DNA of 64,000 nucleotides from Gp6-AA40 sp035711805 (GTDB taxonomy: Bacteria > Acidobacteriota > Vicinamibacteria > Vicinamibacterales > UBA2999). The stretch is taken from positions 62,001 to 126,000 of the forward strand of contig DASTBV010000129.1 in assembly GCA_035711805.1 (NCBI GenBank). Reading direction: 5' to 3'. The notes beneath the pieces were generated by a model, which saw nothing but the letters and a program-made list of their open reading frames with translations, did not search any database and had not been told where the DNA came from. This document shows, in pieces, positions 35,730 to 43,631 of the stretch (position 1 is its first letter; every line of letters starts with the position of its first letter). The position numbers and the translations under genes were made by a program.

Positions 35730-36227
35730 CTAGAACCAGCTCCGCTCTAATCCAGCGGCGCGCCGTGCGTCCGCCAGGTGGCCGCGGTGCATGTACCAGT
35801 GGTCGGCGACGTACTGCAGGCACAGGCGATAGGTGCCAAACATCTCGTCGAAGCCCTTGGGCGCGTTCACGCTCGATCGGTCGAGATCGTCTTCGGACAG
35901 TGAATCGAGCAGCGCGAGGGTTGTTCCACGCACGTCGCGGCACTGTTTCAACACCTCATCGAACGGAGGGAACAGGCTGGCGTCCCCGCTCACGTGGCCG
36001 CTGTCGAAAACCTGCTCCCACTGTGCCAGCGGGTTTTCTTCGCCGAGCATGAACCTGCGGATGACCAGCGTCTCGATGTAGGCGAGGTGTCCGAGCACCC
36101 ACAGCGTGTGACAGCCTCCGTTCGGAGTCGGGAACACCATGCAGTGGTTGCGCATGTCCGCAACGCGAGCGAGCACACGATCGCGGCTCTGTGTCAGGTT
36201 GTGGCGTATCAGTTCAATCGACTGCAT
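35730..36227 (-). CDS. DinB-like (YfiT/DinB superfamily) protein
   Basis: 165-residue four-helix-bundle protein. The expected metal-ligand histidines are visible in HTLWVLGHLAYIETLVI and YVADHWYMHRGHLADARR. DinB-fold enzymes include bacillithiol- or mycothiol-linked transferases; no specific role can be assigned. It is preceded on its strand by a 9-base tandem repeat and ends beside an element B palindrome. Confidence 0.8.
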   Translation of the reverse strand: MQSIELIRHNLTQSRDRVLARVADMRNHCMVFPTPNGGCHTLWVLGHLAYIETLVIRRFMLGEENPLAQWEQVFDSGHVSGDASLFPPFDEVLKQCRDVRGTTLALLDSLSEDDLDRSSVNAPKGFDEMFGTYRLCLQYVADHWYMHRGHLADARRAAGLERSWF

Positions 36228-36324
36228 CGAACGATCGAACGCCTCGAACGCCTCGAACGATCCGAACGATCCGAACGATTCGAACGATTCGAACGATTCG
36301 AACGATTCGAACGATTCGAACGAT
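36228..36324. repeat. Tandem 9-bp repeat CGAACGATT (about ten units)
   Basis: Units CGAACGCCT, CGAACGATC and CGAACGATT follow one another with no spacers, the last type repeated at least six times without change. The array fills the gap between the glycosyltransferase gene end (36325) and the DinB gene start (36227) exactly. There are no spacers of CRISPR type. Confidence 0.92.
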
Positions 36325-37494
36325 TTAGATTTTGAGTTTCGGCCGCCCGCGCGGCTTCTTCGGCGGCTTGTCGAGCGCCTTGAGCAGGATCTCGGCGGCC
36401 ACGTCGGCGCCGTTGGTCTCCGGCTTCTTCTTCAGCTTCGGCTGCGCCAGCAGCTTGTCCAGGTGCGGCTCCCACTTGCCGTTGAACAGGTCGTCGTGGG
36501 TGAAGGCGGCCGATCGCACGTATTTCGGCATCTCCTCGACGAGCACGTCGTATTCCGGAAAGTGGCCGCGAGGCGTATACAGGATGGCCGCGTCATTCGC
36601 GATGCACTCGGCGACAATGCCGTAGCCGGGCTTGGTGACGACCGCTTCGGAGGCCATCACCAGATCTTCGTAGCGGATGCCGGCGTCGTACATCCCTTCT
36701 TCGTTGATGGTAATGAACGAGCCCTTTTTCTCGACAAGCGGGGCGTCCTTTCGTGCACGGCTCAGCGAGACGTTCGAGGTCATGATGACCGTGTACTTTT
36801 TGAACTTCGACAGCAGGTCGGTGTCCAGTCCGGGCAGCCCGTAGCCGCCGAACGACGCGAGCACGATCGGCTTGTCGGCCGGGATCTTCAGCTGCTTGCA
36901 GACCTCTTCACGCGTCCGCGTCGAGTGACGGGCGATGAAGGGGATGTCCTTGACGTTCGAGAAGCTCTCGAACCCGCCCGCCATGGGCAGGCGCAGCGCC
37001 ATCGACGCCTTGGCATAGGCCCCGCGAATGGCTGGCAGCAGCGACGGCGCCAGCCGCACCCGCGGGTAGTCGGCGTAGACCCAGTCCCACGAGAAGTTGC
37101 CCAGTCCGATCGACGGGATGCCGGCCGCCGCGCCGACGGCGAACGCCAGCGGCGGAATATCCCCGACGATCAGCCCCGCTCCCAGCTCGCGCAGCGAACG
37201 CGTTTCGCTGGCGGCGCGCGTGACCAGATCGCTGTGAAACGACGCCGCGCGGCGAATGCTGTCGGCTTCGTCGAGCGTCAGCGCGTCGATCTGGACGACG
37301 CCGGTGTCCGTTTCGAGGGTGCTGAAGGTGACCTTCCCCTTGACGGTGAGGTCGAAGAGCCATCGCGGGGCGGCGGTGCGGACGCCGACTCGTGTTTCCG
37401 GCCTGCGGGCGAGGATCGCGTTGATGACTTCGATCGAGCGCGACGCATGGCCGAACCCGTGACCGGAGATATAGAAGACGATCGCTTGAGCCAA
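36325..37494 (-). CDS. Glycosyltransferase-like protein (L-arabinokinase N-terminal-domain type)
   Basis: 389 residues with GT-B-like glycosyltransferase features. The N-terminal FYISGHGFGHASRSIEVI matches the nucleotide-sugar-transferase-like domain that precedes the kinase in plant L-arabinokinases and occurs alone in bacteria. Later VLASFGGYGLPG and VTKPGYGIVAECIANDAAIL resemble the donor-binding half of GT-B enzymes. The C-terminus ends in a basic KKPRGRPKLK tail like an AT-hook. It lies 26 bases downstream of lon on the same strand. Confidence 0.72.
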   Translation of the reverse strand: MAQAIVFYISGHGFGHASRSIEVINAILARRPETRVGVRTAAPRWLFDLTVKGKVTFSTLETDTGVVQIDALTLDEADSIRRAASFHSDLVTRAASETRSLRELGAGLIVGDIPPLAFAVGAAAGIPSIGLGNFSWDWVYADYPRVRLAPSLLPAIRGAYAKASMALRLPMAGGFESFSNVKDIPFIARHSTRTREEVCKQLKIPADKPIVLASFGGYGLPGLDTDLLSKFKKYTVIMTSNVSLSRARKDAPLVEKKGSFITINEEGMYDAGIRYEDLVMASEAVVTKPGYGIVAECIANDAAILYTPRGHFPEYDVLVEEMPKYVRSAAFTHDDLFNGKWEPHLDKLLAQPKLKKKPETNGADVAAEILLKALDKPPKKPRGRPKLKI

Positions 37495-37520
37495 TCTGGT
37501 ATGAGTCCTTTATACAGGGG

Positions 37521-39872
37521 CTACAGAGCCCCTTGCGGCACCGGCGCCAGCGCGACGTTGACGACTTGTTCCAGGGTTTCCACGGGTATGAACGTCATGT
37601 CCTTCCGGATCTCCTCTGGAAGCTCCGCGAGATCCGGTTCGTTGAGCGCCGGAAGAATGACCGTCTTGATTCCCGCCCGGCGCGCCGCAAGCGCCTTCTC
37701 GCGCACGCCGCCGATCGGCAGCACCAGGCCGCTCAACGTGATCTCCCCGGTCATCGCCACGTCCTGCCGTACGGGCTGATTGCGGACCGCCGACAGGATT
37801 GCCGTCGCCATCGTCACGCCCGCCGACGGGCCGTCCTTCGGTATCGCGCCAGCCGGAACGTGCACGTGTAAATCGTGTTGTGCGAGAAAGTCCGGGGAAA
37901 TCCCAAGGTCCGCCGCGCGTGCCCGCAGGTGGCTCAGGGCCGCACGGGCGGACTCCTGCATCACATTGCCGAGCTGCCCGGTCAGAATGATGTTCTGGTT
38001 TCCGCCCGGAAGCAAGGTCGCTTCGATGTAGAGGACGTCTCCGCCCGTTTCCGTCCAGGCTAATCCCGTCGCAACACCGGGCCGCGAGGTGCGGAATGCC
38101 GCTTCGCGCCTGAACCGCGGGAGTCCCAGATAGTCGTCAACCTGCTCCTGGTCGATAACGGTCTTTTCGATCGTTTCGGTGCCCGTCGGCCTGGTCGCCA
38201 CGCGGGCCGCCACCTTCCGCGCAATCGCCCCGAGCTGCCGTTCGAGGTTCCGGACGCCGGCCTCGCGCGTGTACTCGGTGATGACGGTCTGCATGGCGGC
38301 GTCGGTGATCTCCAGCGCGTCCGGCGTCAGGCCGTGTTCCGCGATCTGTCGAGGCAGCAGGTATTTGCGGGCGATGTGCACTTTCTCCTGCTCGCTGTAG
38401 CCGGAGAGCGAAATAATCTCCATGCGATCCAGCAGGGCAGGATGGATCGTGCCGAGCTGGTTCGCCGTGGTGATGAACAGCACCTTCGACAGGTCAACGG
38501 CAATTTCGAGGTAGTGGTCGCGGAACGAATGGTTCTGTGCCGGGTCGAGCACCTCGAGCAGCGCCGCCGCCGGGTCGCCCTGATAGCCGGCGGCAATCTT
38601 GTCGATCTCGTCGAGCATGAACACCGGATTCATCGAGCCGGCGTTCTTCAACGCCTGGACGATGCGCCCGGGCATCGAGCCGATGTAGGTCCGGCGGTGT
38701 CCCCTGATCTCCGCTTCGTCGCGGACGCCGCCGAGCGAAATGCGCACGAACTTGCGCGACATGGCCCGTGCGATCGACTGTCCGAGCGACGTTTTGCCGA
38801 CACCCGGCGGGCCGACGAAGCACAGAATCGGCCCCTTCATGTCCCCCTTCAGCTTGCGGACGGCCAGGTACTCGACGATGCGCTCCTTGACCTTGTCGAG
38901 GTCGTAGTGATCCTCGTCGAGCACCTTGCGGGCTTCGATCGGATCGATGCGATCGGGCGTCGTGGCGCTCCACGGGACATCGAGGATCCAGTCGACGTAG
39001 GTCCGCAGCATCTGGTGCTCGGGCGACGCCGCGTTCATGCGTCCGAGTCGGTCGACCTCGCGCATGGCGACGGCATAAACGGCCTCGGGCAGCTGTGCGG
39101 CCTCGATGCGCGCGCGCAGCTCCGCGAGGTCGTTGCCTTCGCCCTCGCCGAGTTCCTGCTGGATCGCCTTCATCTGCTGGCGCAGGTAGTACTGACGCTG
39201 CGCGTCGGTCATCTCCTGCTGCGCCTGCGACTCGATCTTGCCCTTCAGTTCCAGCAGCGAGACCTCGCGCGTCAGCGCACCGGCGACGGCCTGCAGCTTC
39301 TTCACCAGGTCGTTCTCCTCGAGCAGTGCCTGCTTGTCCTCCGGCTTCATGTCGATGAGCGTTGCCAGCACGTAGACGAGCCGCAGCGGATCTTCGATGT
39401 TCATCACGACGCCGCGCAGCTCCTCGGAGAGTCCGGTCGCCAGCGAGAGCGCCTTGTCGATGAGCTCCTGGATGCGGCGGACGTGCGCGTCCACCTCGAT
39501 CGTCCGCTCGAACGGCTCGGGGAGCGGCGTGATCCGCGCGCGCATCGAGGTGCCGGTTCGCGTCACCATGTCTGCGCGCACGCGTGCGACGCCTTCGATA
39601 ATGATGTTGATCCCGCCGCCGGCCTTGGCCATCTGCCGGATCATCCCGACCGTTCCAACGCGCCGGACGTCCTCCGGTCCGGGATCTTCCTGGTCGTTCT
39701 CCTGCAGCAGGAACAGGATCAGGCGATTTTCAGCGAGGGCCCGGTTCACCGTCTCGATCGAGACCGGCCGGTTGACGGCCAGCGGCTGCAGCGTCAGCGG
39801 AAAGGTGACCGTTCGTCGAAGGGGAAGGACGGGCAGTTCGGACGGAAGAGTCGGATGCGTCGGCTCGGCCAA
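37521..39872 (-). CDS. lon: ATP-dependent protease Lon
   Basis: Cytosolic AAA+ serine protease that degrades damaged and regulatory proteins. 783 residues, the normal LonA size: N-terminal substrate domain (LPVLPLRRTVTFP), helical middle, AAA+ with Walker A GPPGVGKTS and Walker B MLDEIDKI, and a protease domain with the Ser in PKDGPSAG and the Lys in REKALAARRAGIKTVILP. No unusual changes seen. Confidence 0.97.
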   Translation of the reverse strand: MAEPTHPTLPSELPVLPLRRTVTFPLTLQPLAVNRPVSIETVNRALAENRLILFLLQENDQEDPGPEDVRRVGTVGMIRQMAKAGGGINIIIEGVARVRADMVTRTGTSMRARITPLPEPFERTIEVDAHVRRIQELIDKALSLATGLSEELRGVVMNIEDPLRLVYVLATLIDMKPEDKQALLEENDLVKKLQAVAGALTREVSLLELKGKIESQAQQEMTDAQRQYYLRQQMKAIQQELGEGEGNDLAELRARIEAAQLPEAVYAVAMREVDRLGRMNAASPEHQMLRTYVDWILDVPWSATTPDRIDPIEARKVLDEDHYDLDKVKERIVEYLAVRKLKGDMKGPILCFVGPPGVGKTSLGQSIARAMSRKFVRISLGGVRDEAEIRGHRRTYIGSMPGRIVQALKNAGSMNPVFMLDEIDKIAAGYQGDPAAALLEVLDPAQNHSFRDHYLEIAVDLSKVLFITTANQLGTIHPALLDRMEIISLSGYSEQEKVHIARKYLLPRQIAEHGLTPDALEITDAAMQTVITEYTREAGVRNLERQLGAIARKVAARVATRPTGTETIEKTVIDQEQVDDYLGLPRFRREAAFRTSRPGVATGLAWTETGGDVLYIEATLLPGGNQNIILTGQLGNVMQESARAALSHLRARAADLGISPDFLAQHDLHVHVPAGAIPKDGPSAGVTMATAILSAVRNQPVRQDVAMTGEITLSGLVLPIGGVREKALAARRAGIKTVILPALNEPDLAELPEEIRKDMTFIPVETLEQVVNVALAPVPQGAL

Positions 39873-39909
39873 AGCGGATCTCAGTCTATCAAGTGCCGGG
39901 CCATATTCG

Positions 39910-39940
39910 GTTGGTAGTTGGATAGGTGGGTAGTTCGTAG
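39910..39940. repeat. Iterated TTGGTAGTTGG repeat
   Basis: A run built on GGTAGTTGGATAGG-type units ending in AGTTCGTAGT, placed directly before an element B palindrome. The same type of run recurs at 56813-56845. Confidence 0.75.
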
Positions 39941-39941
39941 T

Positions 39942-39959
39942 GTCCGCCTTTAGGCGGAC
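39942..39959. repeat. Short palindrome, element B
   Basis: GTCCGCC-TTTA-GGCGGAC, 5 bases before the zinc-ribbon gene start at 39965. With the copy at 40311 it brackets that gene. Confidence 0.8.
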
Positions 39960-39964
39960 CGGCT

Positions 39965-40288
39965 ATGGCAGAATCGTCGGACGTGGACGAGAGGCAGTTT
40001 TTCACAGAAAAGCCCGAACAGCGAACCGGACGCTTCCAGTGTCCGCGCTGCCGCCGGACGAACGAGTATTCCATCCGCTGGATGAGGCGTACGCGCAAGT
40101 CGCAGCTGCCCGGTGGAGCGGATGAGCGTGCGCGCGCGATGTTCGCGAAAGTGAAGGACCACCTCGTGCGCATCGACTCGGACGTGACGTGCAAGAGCTG
40201 CGGCAAACGCTTCGAGATTCCGTCACATCAGAACATCGTGTTTCTCGAGCAGCTCGAGGGTCTTCCACAAGAGGATTACGACGAATAG
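39965..40288 (+). CDS. Small zinc-ribbon-like protein, unrecognised
   Basis: 107 residues with two Cys pairs, CPRC (about residue 26) and CKSC (about 76), a typical zinc-ribbon spacing for a folded domain with an insertion. The remainder is charged, with a Glu-rich C-terminus. No family recognised; nucleic-acid binding is possible. It is bracketed by element B palindromes at both ends. Confidence 0.65.
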   Translation: MAESSDVDERQFFTEKPEQRTGRFQCPRCRRTNEYSIRWMRRTRKSQLPGGADERARAMFAKVKDHLVRIDSDVTCKSCGKRFEIPSHQNIVFLEQLEGLPQEDYDE

Positions 40289-40310
40289 CTGTCGCTCGAT
40301 AGTCGTAGTG

Positions 40311-40326
40311 TCCGCCTTCAGGCGGA
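40311..40326. repeat. Short palindrome, element B
   Basis: TCCGCC-TTCA-GGCGGA preceded by CGTAGTG. It lies between the convergent ends of the zinc-ribbon gene and the ICMT-like gene and may serve both as a terminator. Confidence 0.8.
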
Positions 40327-40332
40327 GGTTAC

Positions 40333-41058
40333 TCAGTAAACCCGCGGAATCAATTTCCATCGCACCCGCCGGATGTAATCCTCATACCCGCCGCCAGAGT
40401 GCGCGCGCAGCGTCCGCTCCTCGAACGGGATCGCGACGAGGATGTACACGCTGCTGACGACCGCAAACACCAGCCGCGTCATCGTCATTGTCCCCACGGC
40501 AAAGACGAGGAGAATCCATCCCAGGTAAATCGGGTGCCGTACCCAGCCGTATGGACCGTCGGTTTTGAATTCCATTTGGGATTTGGGATTTGAGTTTTGG
40601 GATTTGGGATTTAACACCTGCCGCACGCCGGCGAGTTCGAGGCCGTCGATCACGGCAGTCGCCCGCAGCGTGAGCCAGACTGCCACGAGCTGTACGGGCA
40701 CCAGTGCCCAGTTCCACGGCGACGGGATCTGCCATGCCACACCGGCCACAGGACGCCAGGCGTAGCAGACGCCGATGAGCATCAGGCTTGCAACCCAGAC
40801 GTAGATAGAACGTTCAAGCGGCGCGGAGACGATGCGCCGGACGAACGCGCGAAGCGCATCGCGGGCAAAGATGCTGTGATGCAGAGCAAAGGCGCTGAAC
40901 AGGACGAGATTGAACGCGATCGCGCCCGGCGCCGCCTTACCTTCGACGATTTCGCCGAACGTAATGGAGTACGAGAAGAGGAAATAGACGAGGGCGGCAA
41001 CAAACAGCGCCCCTCCGGCCCACGCGAACGCGCGGGCAGCCGGGTGCTGGGCATTCAC
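40333..41058 (-). CDS. NnrU/ICMT-like membrane methyltransferase
   Basis: 241 residues with five to six membrane helices. The C-terminal region DGPYGWVRHPIYLGWILLVFAVG followed by PFEERTLRAHSGGGYEDYIRRVRWKLIP is the conserved catalytic segment of isoprenylcysteine methyltransferase/PEMT-like proteins. Just before it, codons for NPKSQNSNPKSQ come from an iterated A/T-rich repeat inserted in frame. Substrate unknown. Confidence 0.78.
   Translation of the reverse strand: MNAQHPAARAFAWAGGALFVAALVYFLFSYSITFGEIVEGKAAPGAIAFNLVLFSAFALHHSIFARDALRAFVRRIVSAPLERSIYVWVASLMLIGVCYAWRPVAGVAWQIPSPWNWALVPVQLVAVWLTLRATAVIDGLELAGVRQVLNPKSQNSNPKSQMEFKTDGPYGWVRHPIYLGWILLVFAVGTMTMTRLVFAVVSSVYILVAIPFEERTLRAHSGGGYEDYIRRVRWKLIPRVY
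40574..40615. repeat. Iterated GGGATTT repeat in frame inside a gene
   Basis: TTTGGGATTTGGGATTTGAGTT-type units repeated about five times. It lies in frame (minus strand) in the methyltransferase gene and encodes the repeated NPKSQ/NSNPKSQ peptide. Its style matches repeats otherwise seen only between genes. Confidence 0.88.
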
Positions 41059-41080
41059 GGGCCGCTATTATAGGTCTGGC

Positions 41081-42352
41081 ATGCGGGCAGTCGCCCAATC
41101 TGGCGTTGTCATCACCGGCATCGGCGTGGTTTCGCCGTTTGGTGTCGGCCGCGAGCGCTACTGGAACCACGTCACCCATGGCTGCAGCGGCATCAGCCGC
41201 ATCACGCAGTTCGACGTGTCGGCGTGGCCCTGTCAGGTTGCTGCCTCCGTACCGCCCGTCTCCATCGAGGACGCGGTCGCGCTCGAGGGCGACGATGAGG
41301 AACGGGGCAGGTCGGATCCGAAGCGGTATTCGCGCGCCGCGCTCTTCGGGGTCATCGCCGGCCGCGAGGCGTGGGCCGACGCGGGGCTGCGCGCCGGTGA
41401 GCCGGGCGCGGGCGTCATCATCGGCACCGGTGGCGGCGGCATCGACGTCGGCGAGCGTCAGTACGAGGATTTCTTCACCGCCGGTGGCCGCCATGTCACC
41501 CCGTACGCGATTGCGGTTGGTATCTGCGGGATGGTCTCGAGCGAGGTGTCGATCTCGCTCGGGCTCCGTGGCCGGAGCCACGTCCTGTCCTGCGGCTGCA
41601 CGAGTTCCACCGACGCGATCGGCTATGCCGCAGCGCTCATCCGCTCCGGCGAGCACGATGTGATGTTGTCCGGCGGTACTGACGGCTGCGTGCTGCCGGG
41701 CATGATCTTCGGCTTCGCGCGCATGCGGGCCGTATCCACCCGCTACAACGAGCGTCCGGCGGCGGCGTCCAGGCCGTTCGATCGCAATCGCGACGGTTTC
41801 GTATTAGGCGAAGGCGCGTGGATGCTCGTGCTCGAGCGCGAGGATCGCGCGCGCGCCCGCGGCGCCACGTGCTATGCCCGCGTCGAGGGGTACGGATCGA
41901 CGTGCGACGCCTACCACCGCGTGCAGATGGATCCTGACGGCGATGAAATCGTCCGCTGCCTCGACACGGCGGTGCAGAAGTCAGGCCGCCGCGCGGAGGA
42001 GATCGGCTACGTGAACTACCACGGCACGTCGACGCAGTTGAACGATGCGATCGAATCGCGCTGCGTCCGCCGGTTCTTCGGCAGCCACGCGGATCGCGTC
42101 CCGGGCTCGTCGACGAAGTCGATGATCGGTCACCCGCAGGGTGCGAGCGGGGCGGCGGGTGTTGCGGCGACGGCGTTGGCGCTGTCGCGCGGGCTGCTGC
42201 CCCCGACCATCAATCTCGATGATCCGGATCCCGCCTGCGACATGGATTTCATCCCGCACACCGCGCGGCCGGCGGATATCGACGCGGCGCTCTGCAACTG
42301 CCTCGGGTTCGGATCGAAGAACAGCGCGTTGGTGCTCGGGAGAGTGCGGTAA
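41081..42352 (+). CDS. Beta-ketoacyl-ACP synthase (FabF type)
   Basis: 423-residue condensing enzyme that would extend an acyl chain with malonyl-ACP. The Cys-His-His triad is intact: LSCGCTSSTDAIG (nucleophile Cys), YHGTST and MIGHPQG. N-terminal VVITGIGVVSPFG is typical. It is followed by a flavoprotein and a membrane methyltransferase in the same direction, which suggests a specialised lipid or polyketide pathway rather than the main FabF. No acyl carrier protein gene is visible nearby. Confidence 0.9.
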   Translation: MRAVAQSGVVITGIGVVSPFGVGRERYWNHVTHGCSGISRITQFDVSAWPCQVAASVPPVSIEDAVALEGDDEERGRSDPKRYSRAALFGVIAGREAWADAGLRAGEPGAGVIIGTGGGGIDVGERQYEDFFTAGGRHVTPYAIAVGICGMVSSEVSISLGLRGRSHVLSCGCTSSTDAIGYAAALIRSGEHDVMLSGGTDGCVLPGMIFGFARMRAVSTRYNERPAAASRPFDRNRDGFVLGEGAWMLVLEREDRARARGATCYARVEGYGSTCDAYHRVQMDPDGDEIVRCLDTAVQKSGRRAEEIGYVNYHGTSTQLNDAIESRCVRRFFGSHADRVPGSSTKSMIGHPQGASGAAGVAATALALSRGLLPPTINLDDPDPACDMDFIPHTARPADIDAALCNCLGFGSKNSALVLGRVR

Positions 42353-42362
42353 TGAGAGTTGC

Positions 42363-42423
42363 CACGGAGTCACGAAGACACGGAGGACGAAAAGTCATCT
42401 CCGTGCCTCCGTGCCTCCGTGGC
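42363..42423. repeat. Inverted CACGGAG / CTCCGTG iterated repeat
   Basis: Left arm 42363-42388 (CACGGAGTCACGAAGACACGG) and right arm 42398-42423 (CCGTGCCTCCGTGCCTCCGTGG) can pair over a short loop. It lies between the KAS stop and the flavoprotein start. Confidence 0.85.
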
Positions 42424-42429
42424 TCGTCG

Positions 42430-42477
42430 TTCATTTTGCATCGTGCATTTTGCATTTTGAATTTTGCATTTTGAATT
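42430..42477. repeat. Iterated ATTTTGCATTTTGAA repeat that supplies a start codon
   Basis: A/T-rich run of GCATTTTGCATTTTGAATTTTGC units, the same motif as at 27996-28121. The likely TTG start of the flavoprotein gene (42471) is inside it. Confidence 0.85.
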
Positions 42478-43631
42478 TCGACTGTGACGTCCTCGTCGTC
42501 GGCGCCGGACCGGCCGGCACCGTCGCGGCCCGCCAGCTTGCAGCCGCGGGCGCGCGGGTGCGCATCGTCGACCGGGCGACGTTTCCGCGCGCCAAGCTGT
42601 GCGGCGACACGCTGAACCCCGGCTGTCTGGCGATCCTGGACCGGATCGATGCGGCGGTGGCGAAACGCATCCGCGCCTGCGCACGTGCCATCACGGGAAT
42701 GACCATTACCGGCCCGGGCGGCGTGACGGTGAAGGCGGATTATCCGGCTGGTCTGGTAGGAGCGGCGCTGCTGCGCCGCGATCTCGACGAGTGGCTGCTC
42801 GAGGCTGCCGTCCGGGCGGGTGCGTGCTTCGACCCGGGGGTCGCCGTGCAGCGGCCTGAAGTCGCAGAGGACCGCTTCCGCGTCAGCGGCGTTCGCTCGA
42901 CGTGCGGACGGCGGGAGTATGTGCTGCGCGCCCGCGTGCTCATTGCCGCCGACGGCCGATCCTCGCGGCTGGCTGCGAGCCTTGGATTGTCAAGGTTTGT
43001 CGCGAAGCCGCGTCGCTGGGCATATGGCGCCTACTTTGCGGGCGTTGCGGGGATGTCTTCGCATGGCGAGATGCATGTTCGCGGCGACGGCTATGTCGGT
43101 GTGGCGCCGTTGCCCGATGGCATCGCCAACGTGTGTGTCGTCCGCGCGCGTGCCAACCTGCCAGCCGGCCAGAGCGCGGGCGCGATGATCGCGAACGCCA
43201 TTGCGGCCGATCGCATTCTGCGGGACAGATTCGCCGGTGCGGATGCCGTCTCGGACGTCACGGTTCTCGGCCCTCTGGCGGTCGAGTCGGTGGCCGCCGG
43301 CTGTCCGGGGATGCTGCTCGCCGGAGACGCCGCCGGCTTCGTCGATCCGATGACGGGCGACGGACTGCGGTTCGCCATCCGCGGCGGCGAGCTCGCCGCA
43401 GAGGCCGCGCTGAGGGAGCTCGAGACCGGCGTGCCCGCGCACCGGCACCTCCTGGCGTCGCGAACACGCGAGTTCGCGGCCAAATGGCGCGTGAACCGTG
43501 CGCTGCGGTCGCTCGTTGGTTCCAGGCGTGCGCTGGCGTGCGCCGCCGTCGCGGCCCGCGCATGGCCGGCGCCCGTGCAGCAGCTCGTGGGCATCGCCGG
43601 CGATGTCAATCTCGCCCGGCGGTCGGCGTGA
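42471..43631 (+). CDS. FAD-dependent oxidoreductase, geranylgeranyl-reductase family
   Basis: 386 residues. The FAD dinucleotide-binding motif VLVVGAGPAGTVAARQLAAAGARVRIVD is at the extreme N-terminus, and LLAGDAAGFVDPMTGDGL is the second FAD motif. The family reduces isoprenoid double bonds or hydroxylates aromatic lipids. No ATG or GTG lies close to the FAD motif; TTG 42471, within the A/T-rich repeat, gives the best N-terminus (MNFDCDV). The stop overlaps the GTG start of the next gene. It may modify the product of the upstream KAS. Confidence 0.82.
   Translation: MNFDCDVLVVGAGPAGTVAARQLAAAGARVRIVDRATFPRAKLCGDTLNPGCLAILDRIDAAVAKRIRACARAITGMTITGPGGVTVKADYPAGLVGAALLRRDLDEWLLEAAVRAGACFDPGVAVQRPEVAEDRFRVSGVRSTCGRREYVLRARVLIAADGRSSRLAASLGLSRFVAKPRRWAYGAYFAGVAGMSSHGEMHVRGDGYVGVAPLPDGIANVCVVRARANLPAGQSAGAMIANAIAADRILRDRFAGADAVSDVTVLGPLAVESVAAGCPGMLLAGDAAGFVDPMTGDGLRFAIRGGELAAEAALRELETGVPAHRHLLASRTREFAAKWRVNRALRSLVGSRRALACAAVAARAWPAPVQQLVGIAGDVNLARRSA

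Noticed and set aside
36228..36324. CRISPR-like array
   Set aside because: The units are 9 bases and contiguous, with no unique spacers and no cas genes.
36139..37779. Long plus-strand open frame (about 546 codons)
   Set aside because: It is antisense to the glycosyltransferase and lon genes, has Arg/Gly/Asp-rich composition and no family pattern; it arises from GC-rich codon bias.
38334..39917. Long plus-strand open frame opposite lon
   Set aside because: Shadow of lon in an antisense frame; no domain, no ribosome site.
42141..42470. Extended N-terminus for the flavoprotein
   Set aside because: It would overlap the KAS gene by about 210 bases and read through two repeats; the FAD motif should be near the N-terminus.
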